From the NCBI GenBank assembly GCA_944383265.1, contig CALWOX010000004.1, positions 162,915 through 226,914 on the forward strand: a stretch of 64,000 nt of DNA, read 5' to 3'. Every line of letters begins with the position of its first letter. Positions within the stretch are counted from its first letter, which is position 1. The position numbers and the translations under genes are program-made. Shown here piece after piece: positions 54,182 through 63,700 of the stretch. This DNA is from an uncultured Lachnospiraceae bacterium (GTDB lineage: Bacteria; Bacillota; Clostridia; Lachnospirales; Lachnospiraceae). The notes beneath the pieces are model-generated. The model was not told the origin of the DNA. It was given only the letters and a program-made list of their open reading frames with translations, and ran no database searches.

Positions 54182-55123
54182 ATGGCAGCAGTTACAGCAG
54201 CAATGGTAAAAGACCTTAGAGAGATGACAGGCGCCGGAATGATGGACTGCAAGAAAGCTCTTGCAGCTACAGACGGCGATATGGATAAGGCTGTTGAATT
54301 CCTTCGTGAGAAGGGACTCGCAGGCGCTGCAAAGAAGGCAGGACGTATTGCGGCAGAGGGTATCGTTGACACAGAGGTTACTGCAGACGGAAAGACAGCA
54401 GTAGTAGTTGAGGTCAACTCAGAGACAGACTTCGTTGCAAAGAACGAGAAGTTCAGAACCTATGTTAAGGATGTAGCTGTACAGGCGCTCAATTCAAATG
54501 CGGCTGATATGGATGCATTCATGGCTGAGAAGTGGGCAAAGGACGAGTCACTTACAGTTGCAGAGGAGCTTTCTTCACAGATAGCTGTTATCGGTGAGAA
54601 CATGAAGATCAGAAGATACGAGAAGGTTACAGAGGAGAACGGATTCGTAGCTTCTTACATTCATGCAGGCGGAAAGATCGGAGTTCTTGTAGACGTTGAG
54701 ACTGATGTTGTAAACGACGACATCAAGGAGATGGGAAGAAACGTAGCTATGCAGGCTGCAGCTCTTAAGCCCATGTTCACAAACAGAAGCGAGGTAAGCG
54801 CTGAGTACCTTGAGCACGAGAAGTCGATCCTTATGGCTCAGATTCAGAACGATCCCAAGGAGTCACAGAAGCCCGAGAAGGTTATCAAGGGAATGATTGA
54901 GGGACGTATCAACAAGGAACTCAAGGAGATCTGCCTTATGGATCAGGTATACGTAAAGGCTGAGGACGGAAAGCAGTCAGTAAGCGCTTACGTAGACAGC
55001 GTTGCAAAGGCAAACAATGCAAAGATCGTTATAAAGAAGTTCGTTCGTTTCGAGACAGGCGAGGGCCTTGAGAAGAAGAACGAGAACTTTGCTGACGAAG
55101 TTGCAAAGCAGATGCAGGGCTAA
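54182..55123 (+). CDS. tsf: Elongation factor Ts
   Basis: 313 residues. The N-terminal UBA-like domain (VKDLREMTGAGMMDCKKAL) and the core with TDFVAKNEKF, the EF-Tu-contacting segment, and the second subdomain are complete. It exchanges GDP on EF-Tu. In most Firmicutes pyrH and frr follow tsf; here the accessory island begins instead, and no pyrH is seen in the window. Confidence 0.97.
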   Translation: MAAVTAAMVKDLREMTGAGMMDCKKALAATDGDMDKAVEFLREKGLAGAAKKAGRIAAEGIVDTEVTADGKTAVVVEVNSETDFVAKNEKFRTYVKDVAVQALNSNAADMDAFMAEKWAKDESLTVAEELSSQIAVIGENMKIRRYEKVTEENGFVASYIHAGGKIGVLVDVETDVVNDDIKEMGRNVAMQAAALKPMFTNRSEVSAEYLEHEKSILMAQIQNDPKESQKPEKVIKGMIEGRINKELKEICLMDQVYVKAEDGKQSVSAYVDSVAKANNAKIVIKKFVRFETGEGLEKKNENFADEVAKQMQG

Positions 55124-55434
55124 TGCGAAAATCGCTTAAAATAGGCTCAAAATAAACAATACTTAAAGGATATTGACCCGCTTTGATTACAGCTAAGTGG
55201 TGTAATCTGTTATAACTTAGTATAACCTGATATCAGATTTGTACACAGGTTGTGTAGTGATTTGAGTAACCGATATTAACTACTCAAATTTAAAGGGAAG
55301 AGATGTCAATGAGGACCGTAGAGACAGTAATGTCTTTGCGGTCTTTTTTTATCTTATAATATTAAGAAAACTCGAAGTTAAAAATTTCATGCCCAAAACA
55401 TACTTAAAGAAAAAAACAAAAGGAGGGCATGAAC
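55124..55434 (+). other. Left boundary of the accessory island, with inverted repeats and a terminator
   Basis: 311 nt without a gene. TATAAC is repeated at 55211 and 55221. The palindrome CTGATATCAG lies at 55227-55236. ATTTGAGTA (55260-55268) pairs with TACTCAAAT (55281-55289). A terminator follows at 55312. These lie just before an excisionase-like gene, as expected at an integrative-element end, but no attL/attR pair can be proved because the right end is outside the window. Confidence 0.45.
55312..55350 (+). terminator. Terminator at the island entry
   Basis: GACCG (55314-55318) pairs with CGGTC (55339-55343), and AGACA (55322-55326) pairs with TGTCT (55331-55335) around a GTAA loop. 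A T run spans 55344-55350. It would stop readthrough from tsf. Confidence 0.88.
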
Positions 55435-55608
55435 ATGAGCAAAATATTACTTACAGTTGAAGAAACAAGAGAATATTTGGGAATAGGCGAAACTATGACA
55501 CGCAAACTGATGCGTGATGAAGGCTTTGGATGCAAAATTGGCAATCGTCTATATTCAAATAAGGTTTTGTTAGACGAATGGTTAGTAAAAAAATGTAAGC
55601 GTAAATAA
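55435..55608 (+). CDS. Excisionase-like DNA-binding protein
   Basis: 57 residues, from an ATG with AGGAGGG 8 nt upstream (an ATG at 55429 is in frame but too close to the site). MSKILLTVEETREYLGIGET is a MerR/Xis-type winged helix-turn-helix start, and IGNRLYSNKVLLDEWLVK is the family's wing and closing helix. Such proteins are directionality factors for tyrosine recombinases on integrative elements. No integrase is in the window. The next gene starts 15 nt downstream. Confidence 0.8.
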   Translation: MSKILLTVEETREYLGIGETMTRKLMRDEGFGCKIGNRLYSNKVLLDEWLVKKCKRK

Positions 55609-55623
55609 TAGGAGGTACTTATA

Positions 55624-57057
55624 ATGTTAAACTTAGATATTCCTACATATGAATCAATAATGGCTTCACCGTACTGTAACGGCAAAGAAGTAATATACTA
55701 TTTATTTAATGTTAGTGTAGAGAAGTGTACATATGATGAAATCTGCAATGTTGCATCTTTTTGTATTGAGCACTCTTTGCCGTATGATTTATTTTTGGAT
55801 TGGTATTTGGGCAGAGAGAATCCTGATTATAAATTTATAAAAGAAGCTGAAGAAATATGGAATGGGATAATTGCTCTTTCTTATCCAGCCCCTAATTCTG
55901 ATTATTTGCAGAGATTGTATTTTGAAAAGTGTTCAGTCTCTGATGAAGAAATGATAAGAATTAAGAGCGATGATGACTGGATTGATAGTTTTGATTTTGC
56001 CTTCCCTGATGAATGTGATTTAAGAGATAACAGCATAGTTGAATCAATCATGCTGCCTCCTAAATGCTATAGACTGACAGATTTTTTTAATAATCCTACA
56101 TTACCGCCTGATGAACTTATAGGTGGGATACTACGCAAAGGTCATAAAATGTTGATATCTGGACCCAGCAAAGCAGGTAAAAGTTTTCTTTTGATGGAAC
56201 TTGCAGTCTCCATCGCTGAAGGAATTGAGTGGCTTGGATTCAGATGCACGCAGGGCAAGGTGTTGTATATTAATCTAGAAATTGATGAAGCTTCAGCTAA
56301 TAACCGCTTTATGGCTATATACAATGCTTTAGGAATAGATGATCCTTTGTCAGATAATATTATAGTGTGGCATTTACGTGGTTTGGCAAAACCATTAAAT
56401 GTCCTTGTAGAAGAAATTGTTGGCGTTACTTTGCAGTGCGAGGTATCCTGTATCATCATTGATCCGATATACAAGGTTATTACTGGGGATGAAAACAGCG
56501 CTACTGACATGACGGAATTTTGTAACTGCTTTGATATGATTGTTTCCCAGACGCATAGTTCAATAGTTTATGCGCACCACCACTCTAAGGGAGTGCAGGG
56601 AGCGAAAAAGTCAATGGATAGGGCAAGCGGATCTGGTGTCTTTGCAAGGGATCCCGATGCCGTTTTAGATATGTGTCCTTTAGTTGTTGATAAGATACCA
56701 CCTGATTTTGAAGGTGCTACTGCGTTCAGGATTGAAACTAACTTGAGGGAGTTTAAGGATATTGACCCCGTTAATATCTGGTACAAGTACCCTATACATA
56801 TCATTGATTATAGAGGCACATTAAAAGATATGCCCGCTGAAGGTGGCAGAAAACCAAATTCGGATTCGAAGCTTAGTATTGATGAAAAAGAAAAGATTTT
56901 AGAGATTGCATATAATGCTTGTAGAGAAAAATCTGAGTTAGTAAAGGTGTCAGATATGGCTAAGGCTGCGAAAATTTCTGAGAGAACAGTTAGAAATTAT
57001 ATTAAGGAAACTGAAAAGTTTTCAAATGTTAGAGGCTTTATTTCAATGAAATCCTAA
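55624..57057 (+). CDS. RepA-like AAA_25 ATPase of a mobile element
   Basis: 477 residues. The N-terminal ~150 residues have no family I recognise. The RecA-fold ATPase reads GHKMLISGPSKAGKSFLLME (Walker A at about 180-187), LYINLEIDE, SCIIIDPIYKV (Walker B) and YAHHHSKG, the AAA_25/RepA helicase pattern. A helix-turn-helix lies at the C-terminus (VSDMAKAAKISERTVRNYIK). Such proteins act in element or plasmid replication or mobilisation and often sit next to an excisionase. RBS AGGAGG is strong. Codon use is richer in A+T-ending codons than the housekeeping genes upstream. Confidence 0.82.
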   Translation: MLNLDIPTYESIMASPYCNGKEVIYYLFNVSVEKCTYDEICNVASFCIEHSLPYDLFLDWYLGRENPDYKFIKEAEEIWNGIIALSYPAPNSDYLQRLYFEKCSVSDEEMIRIKSDDDWIDSFDFAFPDECDLRDNSIVESIMLPPKCYRLTDFFNNPTLPPDELIGGILRKGHKMLISGPSKAGKSFLLMELAVSIAEGIEWLGFRCTQGKVLYINLEIDEASANNRFMAIYNALGIDDPLSDNIIVWHLRGLAKPLNVLVEEIVGVTLQCEVSCIIIDPIYKVITGDENSATDMTEFCNCFDMIVSQTHSSIVYAHHHSKGVQGAKKSMDRASGSGVFARDPDAVLDMCPLVVDKIPPDFEGATAFRIETNLREFKDIDPVNIWYKYPIHIIDYRGTLKDMPAEGGRKPNSDSKLSIDEKEKILEIAYNACREKSELVKVSDMAKAAKISERTVRNYIKETEKFSNVRGFISMKS

Positions 57058-57066
57058 CACAATTGA

Positions 57067-57184
57067 TTTCCATTTGGAAATAATGGAAAAATCCATTTTT
57101 CCAAATGGAAACGGAAGTATATATAATATAGTTTTCTTTTTAGACAGTATATGGAAGGAAGATATGTTTCCTTCCATATACTGT
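57067..57184. repeat. Nested palindromes between the RepA-like and Cro-like genes
   Basis: TTTCCATTTGGAAA (57067-57080) and TTTCCAAATGGAAA (57098-57111) are exact reverse complements, and each is itself a TTTCC-N4-GGAAA hairpin. ATGGA-AAAA-TCCAT lies between (57083-57096). A second, perfect 17-bp inverted repeat has arms at 57144-57160 and 57168-57184 with a 7-nt loop. No T run follows, so a plain terminator is unlikely. The set could be an origin, iteron or operator region. Confidence 0.85.
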
Positions 57185-57303
57185 TATACACACGTTTAAA
57201 AAGTTGCTGTTATACTTTCGCACAATCTTGAGAAAACTTTATAAAAATGGTAAACTATAAGAGTTTTAGTTGGTATGTGATTTTACATGGTTTGGAGGCT
57301 GCT

Positions 57304-57513
57304 ATGGCTGTATCATATAATAGACTATGGAAACTACTTATAGATAGGAAAATGAGCAAAGCCGACTTACGAAAAGCAACTGGTATTGCTCCAAACACTA
57401 TGACAAAGTTACGTAGAGATGAAGAGGTGACCCTGACAGTTCTTGGGAAAATATGTAAATATTTAAATGTAGACTATGGTGATATCGTGCAATATATAGA
57501 TGACGATAACTAA
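57304..57513 (+). CDS. Cro/CI-type HTH regulator
   Basis: 69 residues from the ATG at 57304 with GGAGG 5 nt upstream; the frame runs back to 57247. MAVSYNRLWKLLIDRKMSKADLRKATGIAPNTMTKLRRDEEVTLTVLGKICKYLNVDYGDIV is a single HTH_3/XRE domain of the small YozG/Cro type. It lies 46 nt before the helicase gene and may control it, like the C proteins of restriction systems. A TGTTATACT extended -10 (near 57200) may drive it. Confidence 0.85.
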   Translation: MAVSYNRLWKLLIDRKMSKADLRKATGIAPNTMTKLRRDEEVTLTVLGKICKYLNVDYGDIVQYIDDDN

Positions 57514-57559
57514 AGGTGTCGAATATGATGTAATTTAATTACCGAGTGGGGAGGAAGGT

Positions 57560-60500
57560 ATGCCACAGACAGATCTTAAATTTTTTACAAATGAACCTGA
57601 AAGAACATTGTATGATAGATTTTCAGTTATTCTTAAAAATAATACGCAGTTTTTTGATGTACTTGTAGGCTATTTTAGAACTTCAGGTTTCTTCAAACTT
57701 TATCCTGCTATGGAGGGTATTGATAAGATCCGTATTCTTGTTGGGCTTAATGTAGATAAATACACAGTAGACATTATAGATCAGGCAAAACATTTGACGT
57801 TTAAGGAAGCCAATGAACAGTTTTCATCTGAGATAGAAACAGAATTTGAAAGATCAGAAACCTCAGCTGATATTGAAAAGGGTGTGAGGAAATTTATAGA
57901 TTGGCTTAGGACTGGCAAATTAGAGATGCGCATGTATGTGGAAGCTCCTATTCATGCTAAAGTCTATATTATGCGTAAAGATCCAAATAAAGCAGATTAC
58001 TATGGCAGTGTTATCACAGGTTCAAGTAATTTCTCAGAGGCTGGGTTGGTTAATAATTTAGAGTTTAATGTAGAACTTAAAGATAGTGCAGATGTAAAGT
58101 TCGCATTAGATCGATTTGAGGATCTTTGGAAGGATGGCATCCCTATACAGGACACTTATATAGATGCTATAGAAAAAAAGACGTGGTTGCGTAATGATAT
58201 AACTCCGTATGAAATATACCTTAAGACATTATATGAGTATTTTAGAGAAGAAATTAACTCGGATAAGGATGTATTAGCGCAGAACCTTCTTCCTGAAGGG
58301 TACATGAGGTTACAGTACCAGATAGATGCAGTAATACAGGCAAGGAAAGTATTACAGGAGTATAACGGCGTATTTATCTCGGATGTTGTAGGTCTTGGAA
58401 AGACCTATATTTGTGCTATGTTAGCTAAGAGTTTGGCTAAAGGGAAAAAGCTTGTGATTTGTCCCCCTGTCTTGATTTCCTATTGGGAAGAGGTTTTGCT
58501 TGAATTTGATGTTGCTGCCAAAGTTGTATCTCTTGGCAAGCTAGATACTGTTATTGAGAGTAATACGGACTATGAATATGTATTTGTAGATGAAGCGCAT
58601 AGATTCCGTAATGCGGGAACTGATAGTTTCAGTAAGCTACATGAGATTTGCTATGGGAAAAAGGTAGTGCTTATATCTGCCACTCCTATCAATAATTACA
58701 CAAGTGACATAGAAAATCAGATATATCTTTTTCAGCCAAAGCACAATAGCAATATCGTAGGAGTTAAGAACTTAGAAGGCTTCTTTGCTTCTCTTAACGG
58801 TAAACTAAAGGGACTTGAAAAGGGCTCGCCAGAGTATATGGCTCAGATACGAGCTAATTCAGAAGAGATAAGAGACAAGATACTTCGCCATATAATGATC
58901 CGCAGAACCCGCACGGAAATTCAGAAATACTACCATGATGACCTTGAAAAGCAAGGTTTGACATTTCCTAAGTTAGGAGCGCCAGAGCAAATTATATATA
59001 TCTTTGATGAAGCAACAGACAATGTTTTTAATGAGACGATTGCATCAATAAAGGATTTTACCTACGCAAGATATAAGCCGCTTACATATCTTAAGGATAC
59101 AAGGCAGTATTCTACATTGTTGGCGGCTCAGCATAACATGGGTGGATTCATGAAGGGCATACTTGTAAAGCGACTGGAAAGCAGTTTCCATGCATTTCGT
59201 ATGACCCTATCAAGGTTTATAGATTCCTATGAGCGTTTTATAGAAATGTATAATAAAACGGGAGATGTATGGATCAGCAAAAAAGTTGATGTTTATGATC
59301 TGCTGGATTCAGGTGATATAGATAAACTCATGCAAATGGTGGAGGAAGATAAGGGGTTTCACTTTAAAAAAACTGATTTTAAACCAAGCTTTATCATTGA
59401 CCTGAACAAAGATCTCTCAAGATTAAAATATCTGAGAGATATTTGGAGTTCTATATCTCAGGATCCTAAACTGGACACCTTCTGTAAAGAGCTTGTGACC
59501 AACAAAAAATTGTTGGGGAATAAGAAAATAATATTTACGGAATCTAAAGAAACAGCGGAATATCTGGAAGATAAGCTTCATTCATTATATGGAAATAGAG
59601 TAATAGCATATTCTGGATCAAGTAAGGCAAAACTAAAGTCTGACATAGAAGATAGCTTTAATCCAAAGTATGCGAGCAGAGAAAATGACCGATATGATGT
59701 ATTGATTACAACAGATGTATTGGCTGAGGGCATTAACCTTCACAGATCTAATGCTTTGATCAACTATGATCTTCCATGGAATCCTACGAGGATCATGCAG
59801 CGTGTAGGTCGTATAAATAGAGTGGGAACTGAACACCAGCAGATATATGTTTTTAACTTCTTCCCGACAGCTCAGTCTAATAAGCATATGCCTCTTAAAG
59901 ACCGCATACTTGAAAAGTTACAATCTTTTCATGATACACTTGGGGAAGACTATAAATATTTGTCAGATGAAGAAGTTGTTAGTTCGCAAAAACTTTTTGA
60001 AGATTTGACTGCTGATCTCAGTAAGGAAGATGAAAGCGCCAGCCCTGAACTTGCTTATTTGGCTGTTATAAGACAGATAAGGGATAATGATAAGCAATTA
60101 TTTGAAAAGATCAAGAAGCTGCCAAAGAAATCTAAAACTGGGAGATACAGCAATAAAATAGAAGGTAAGGCAACTATTACCTTTATTAGGAAGGGCGTAG
60201 TTAAGAACTTCTACATATCTGGTAATGAAACAAGTCAGATATCATTTATTGAAGCTGTCAGATTGTTGGAATGTGAACGAGATGAACAACGCATAAATGT
60301 CGGAAGCAGTTATTATGATCATTATGATGCTAATAATAAAGCTTTTGATGATTCACTGGTGCAGGATGAGATCATTGAGGTTGGAAAAGCTCCACTTAGA
60401 GGTAATGATCTAAAGGTAGTAAGGATTTTGCGGGCAATGCAAAATGAGCCTACACTTACTGAAGACCAGGAGGATATAATCAGAAGACTTATAAGAGCTT

Positions 60501-60700
60501 ATGAGAATGGTGACATACCGCAGAATATTACCAAGAGCATTGTCAAAGAAATTAAATCGGTTGAAGACATTGGGTCAGCATATTTTGCCATCATAAATCT
60601 TATCCCTGATCAGTATCTCTATGAGCGCAAGGAAGCAGTGCTTCACATAGAGGGAGAAAAGCAAGTTATCTTATCTTGCTATCTTAAGGAGAAAGCATAA
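57560..60700 (+). CDS. PLD-nuclease/SNF2-family helicase, probable defence effector
   Basis: 1,046 residues. Residues about 1-180 are a phospholipase-D-like domain of the SNF2-linked type, with one HxK motif (HAKVYIM, His132) and GSSNFSEAGLVNNLE. The helicase follows: DVVGLGKT (275-282), DEAH in VFVDEAHRF (344-347), ISATPIN, and the second RecA domain with TDVLAEGINLH and QRVGRINRVG (about 747). A C-terminal region of about 250 residues is unassigned. PLD domains in this context can cut DNA, usually as a dimer because only one HKD is present. The stop overlaps the methyltransferase start (TAATG). The pair suggests a restriction-type system. Confidence 0.9.
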   Translation: MPQTDLKFFTNEPERTLYDRFSVILKNNTQFFDVLVGYFRTSGFFKLYPAMEGIDKIRILVGLNVDKYTVDIIDQAKHLTFKEANEQFSSEIETEFERSETSADIEKGVRKFIDWLRTGKLEMRMYVEAPIHAKVYIMRKDPNKADYYGSVITGSSNFSEAGLVNNLEFNVELKDSADVKFALDRFEDLWKDGIPIQDTYIDAIEKKTWLRNDITPYEIYLKTLYEYFREEINSDKDVLAQNLLPEGYMRLQYQIDAVIQARKVLQEYNGVFISDVVGLGKTYICAMLAKSLAKGKKLVICPPVLISYWEEVLLEFDVAAKVVSLGKLDTVIESNTDYEYVFVDEAHRFRNAGTDSFSKLHEICYGKKVVLISATPINNYTSDIENQIYLFQPKHNSNIVGVKNLEGFFASLNGKLKGLEKGSPEYMAQIRANSEEIRDKILRHIMIRRTRTEIQKYYHDDLEKQGLTFPKLGAPEQIIYIFDEATDNVFNETIASIKDFTYARYKPLTYLKDTRQYSTLLAAQHNMGGFMKGILVKRLESSFHAFRMTLSRFIDSYERFIEMYNKTGDVWISKKVDVYDLLDSGDIDKLMQMVEEDKGFHFKKTDFKPSFIIDLNKDLSRLKYLRDIWSSISQDPKLDTFCKELVTNKKLLGNKKIIFTESKETAEYLEDKLHSLYGNRVIAYSGSSKAKLKSDIEDSFNPKYASRENDRYDVLITTDVLAEGINLHRSNALINYDLPWNPTRIMQRVGRINRVGTEHQQIYVFNFFPTAQSNKHMPLKDRILEKLQSFHDTLGEDYKYLSDEEVVSSQKLFEDLTADLSKEDESASPELAYLAVIRQIRDNDKQLFEKIKKLPKKSKTGRYSNKIEGKATITFIRKGVVKNFYISGNETSQISFIEAVRLLECERDEQRINVGSSYYDHYDANNKAFDDSLVQDEIIEVGKAPLRGNDLKVVRILRAMQNEPTLTEDQEDIIRRLIRAYENGDIPQNITKSIVKEIKSVEDIGSAYFAIINLIPDQYLYERKEAVLHIEGEKQVILSCYLKEKA

Positions 60701-63700
60701 TGAACGAACAGAAACGTAATTTATTTATAAATACCTTAACTAAAGCTTTTAACCATGAGCAGTATCAGTGGTTTATCAATGAATTACTGGTTAATATAAT
60801 GTTTGTGGCTCCTGATAAGGACTTAAAGCCTTATAATACATTTTCATCTGCAATTGAGTCTTATAGACATATAGGTAACTATGAAGATAAGGCTAATAAT
60901 AAAGTGGCCCTTTTTACAGTATGCCTTAAAAACGATAAAAATCTTGAAAATGCCAGAAGCATGCAAAGAGCTTTTATAAAAAGTCTCTTAGAAAACAGCA
61001 ATTGTCAAGGAGCATTAGTAGCTTTTTACACTTTAGGAGAACAGGATAAGTGGAGATTATCTTTAGTAAGGATGGATTATGAGTTTTCTAAGGGCAAACT
61101 AAGCGAGAAGTTAACACCCGCCAAAAGATATTCTTACCTTGTTGGAAAGGGGGAACCATGCCACACTGCACAGGAGAGACTGTATCCTATTTTCCTGTCT
61201 GATGATCACAACCCAAGTCTTGATGAGCTGGAAGATGCTTTTAGTGTTGAGGCTGTAACCAAGGATTTCTTTGATAAATACAGAGAAAAATATTTAGATC
61301 TGAAGGATTATTTAGATAATAATACAGAGTTTATAACAGAATCTGAGTCAAGGGGTTTTGATAGCGAGCAGTTTGCCAAGAAGCTTATGGGGCAGATAGT
61401 ATTTTTGTATTTTATTCAGAAAAAGGGGTGGTTGGGAGTAAACGCATTTCCAGCTAAACTCAGCGAGCGCGGCTATAAGGATGGGTTTTATAGAACTGGA
61501 AATAAACCCAAAACATTGATGCCAGCTGCCTACAAAAGGGCACAAGATGGTTACTATTATAGAGATAATAATGCTATACGAGCTTTATCACCTGAGGATG
61601 AAACATATCTTTCAACTTTGGTAAAAGGAGATGCATGGGGCAGTGGGCCGAAGGATTTCATGCGTCAGATATTTATTGGATGTACACAAGTCAATAAAAA
61701 CTTCTTTGATGATTATCTTGAGCCGCTTTTCTATACTGGATTAAACAAAAATAGAGGTGACGGAGCCTTTTTTCCACCTCTTCATAGGCGCATTCCTTTT
61801 TTAAATGGTGGCTTATTTGAAGAGATGGAGGGATACGATTGGCGTAATAATAATTTTAGTATTCCAAATGAGTACTTTTCTAATTTAGAAACTAAGGGCA
61901 GAGATGCCGATGGTATATTAGATGTTTTTGATCGGTATAACTTTACTATGGCTGAGGATGAGCCAATGGAACGGGAAGTGGCCATCGATCCAGAGATGCT
62001 TGGAAAAGTATTTGAGAATTTATTAGATGTAAAGGATAGGAAATCAAAGGGAGCTTTTTATACTCCACGTGAAATCGTCCATTATATGTGTCAGGAATCA
62101 CTTATAAATTACCTTGCAAGTAAAACGGGTATAGGCGATTCAGATATAAGAAAGTTTATCCTCTATGGAGAGTATTTTAGAGATGAGGATACCAAGAAAA
62201 CATTGGCTATAGACAATGAGTCTGGAAAAGTTCTGCATGGAGATGAGATCTATAATCATAAACATCATATGGAATTTGACAAGGCAAGAGAACTTGAGAT
62301 TCCTGCCTCTATCTTCAGTTATAAGGATAATGTGAACAGGCTTAGAGAGTTAGATGACCTTCTGACTAATGTTAAAATTGTGGATCCTGCAGTAGGCTCA
62401 GGAGCATTTCCCTTGGGCATGCTTAACGAGATAGTAAAGGCGAGGGATACAATTACTAATTATATGGTTATTGATATGAATAGGTTCCAGAGATTAAGCT
62501 ACCGTTCATCCCGCAGTCCTTATATATTAAAGCGAGATACTATTAAGAATTGTATCTTTGCTTGCGACATTGAAGCCAGTGCGACTGATATAACGAAACT
62601 TAGACTGTGGTTGTCTCTTGTTATAGATAATCAGATAATGGATCAGGAAAATATAGAGTTAGGGTATACCACAAAGCCGAGAGAGTTACCTAATCTTGAT
62701 TGTAATATTATATGTGGAGATAGTTTAATAGATAGTTTTCATGGCATAAAGCTTATTACAGAAAATGATGCATTGAACAATCTTTCAATAGACAGGCAAT
62801 GGACAATGTATGATCAGGAATTAGCTTTGAAGGTCAATAAATTGATAGAACTGCAATCAAAACTTTATGAAGAGAAGGATCATGTAGCAAAGGAATCTCT
62901 TAAAGATCAGATACAGTATATCTATAATCAGATAATACTTCGACAGTTAGAAGGCAATCAAGATGCGGTAAATGATTATTATGAAACAATAAACCATGCT
63001 TCTAAACCCTTTGTCCTGTGGCAGCTTTATTTTCCGAGGGTATTTAGAGATAATGGGGGATTTGATATAGCTATTGGCAACCCTCCATATATTCAGTTGC
63101 AAAAAACAATAGATGAAGATACTGGAGAAAAATTAGGCGATCAGTATGCTTCTTTGGGATTTAAAACGTTTGCAAAAACAGGAGACATATATTGCTTGTT
63201 CTATGAGAAAGGATATCAGTTACTACGTAGAGGAGGCGTTTTAGCATTTATCACAAGTAATAAGTGGATGCGTGCAGGTTATGGTGAAAAGCTCAGAGGA
63301 TTCCTTGCTAAAGAAACAAATCCATTAGTGCTTATCGATTTTGCAGGGCAGAAAGTTTTTGACTCAGCTACTGTTGATGTTAATATCTTAATATTTGAGA
63401 AGTCAGATAATAAACACAATACAGTAGCTTGTACCATAAAGGAAGATTGCACTAATAATTTGAGCGTTTATGTTCAGCAGAATTCTAATTATTCTGATTT
63501 TTCTGTATCTACTGGATGGAACATTCTTTCTGATATTGAAGTAAGCATTAAATATAAAATAGAAGCAGTAGGAGTTCCGTTGAGTGAATGGAATATACAA
63601 ATCTATCGTGGAATATTAACTGGACTAAACGAAGCATTTATTATCTCCACCCAAAAGAAGGATGAGTTAATAGCAGAGGATCCGAAGTCTGCTGAAGTTA

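Noticed and set aside
57067..57184. CRISPR array
   Set aside because: The repeats are few, palindromic and not separated by uniform spacers, and no cas genes are nearby.
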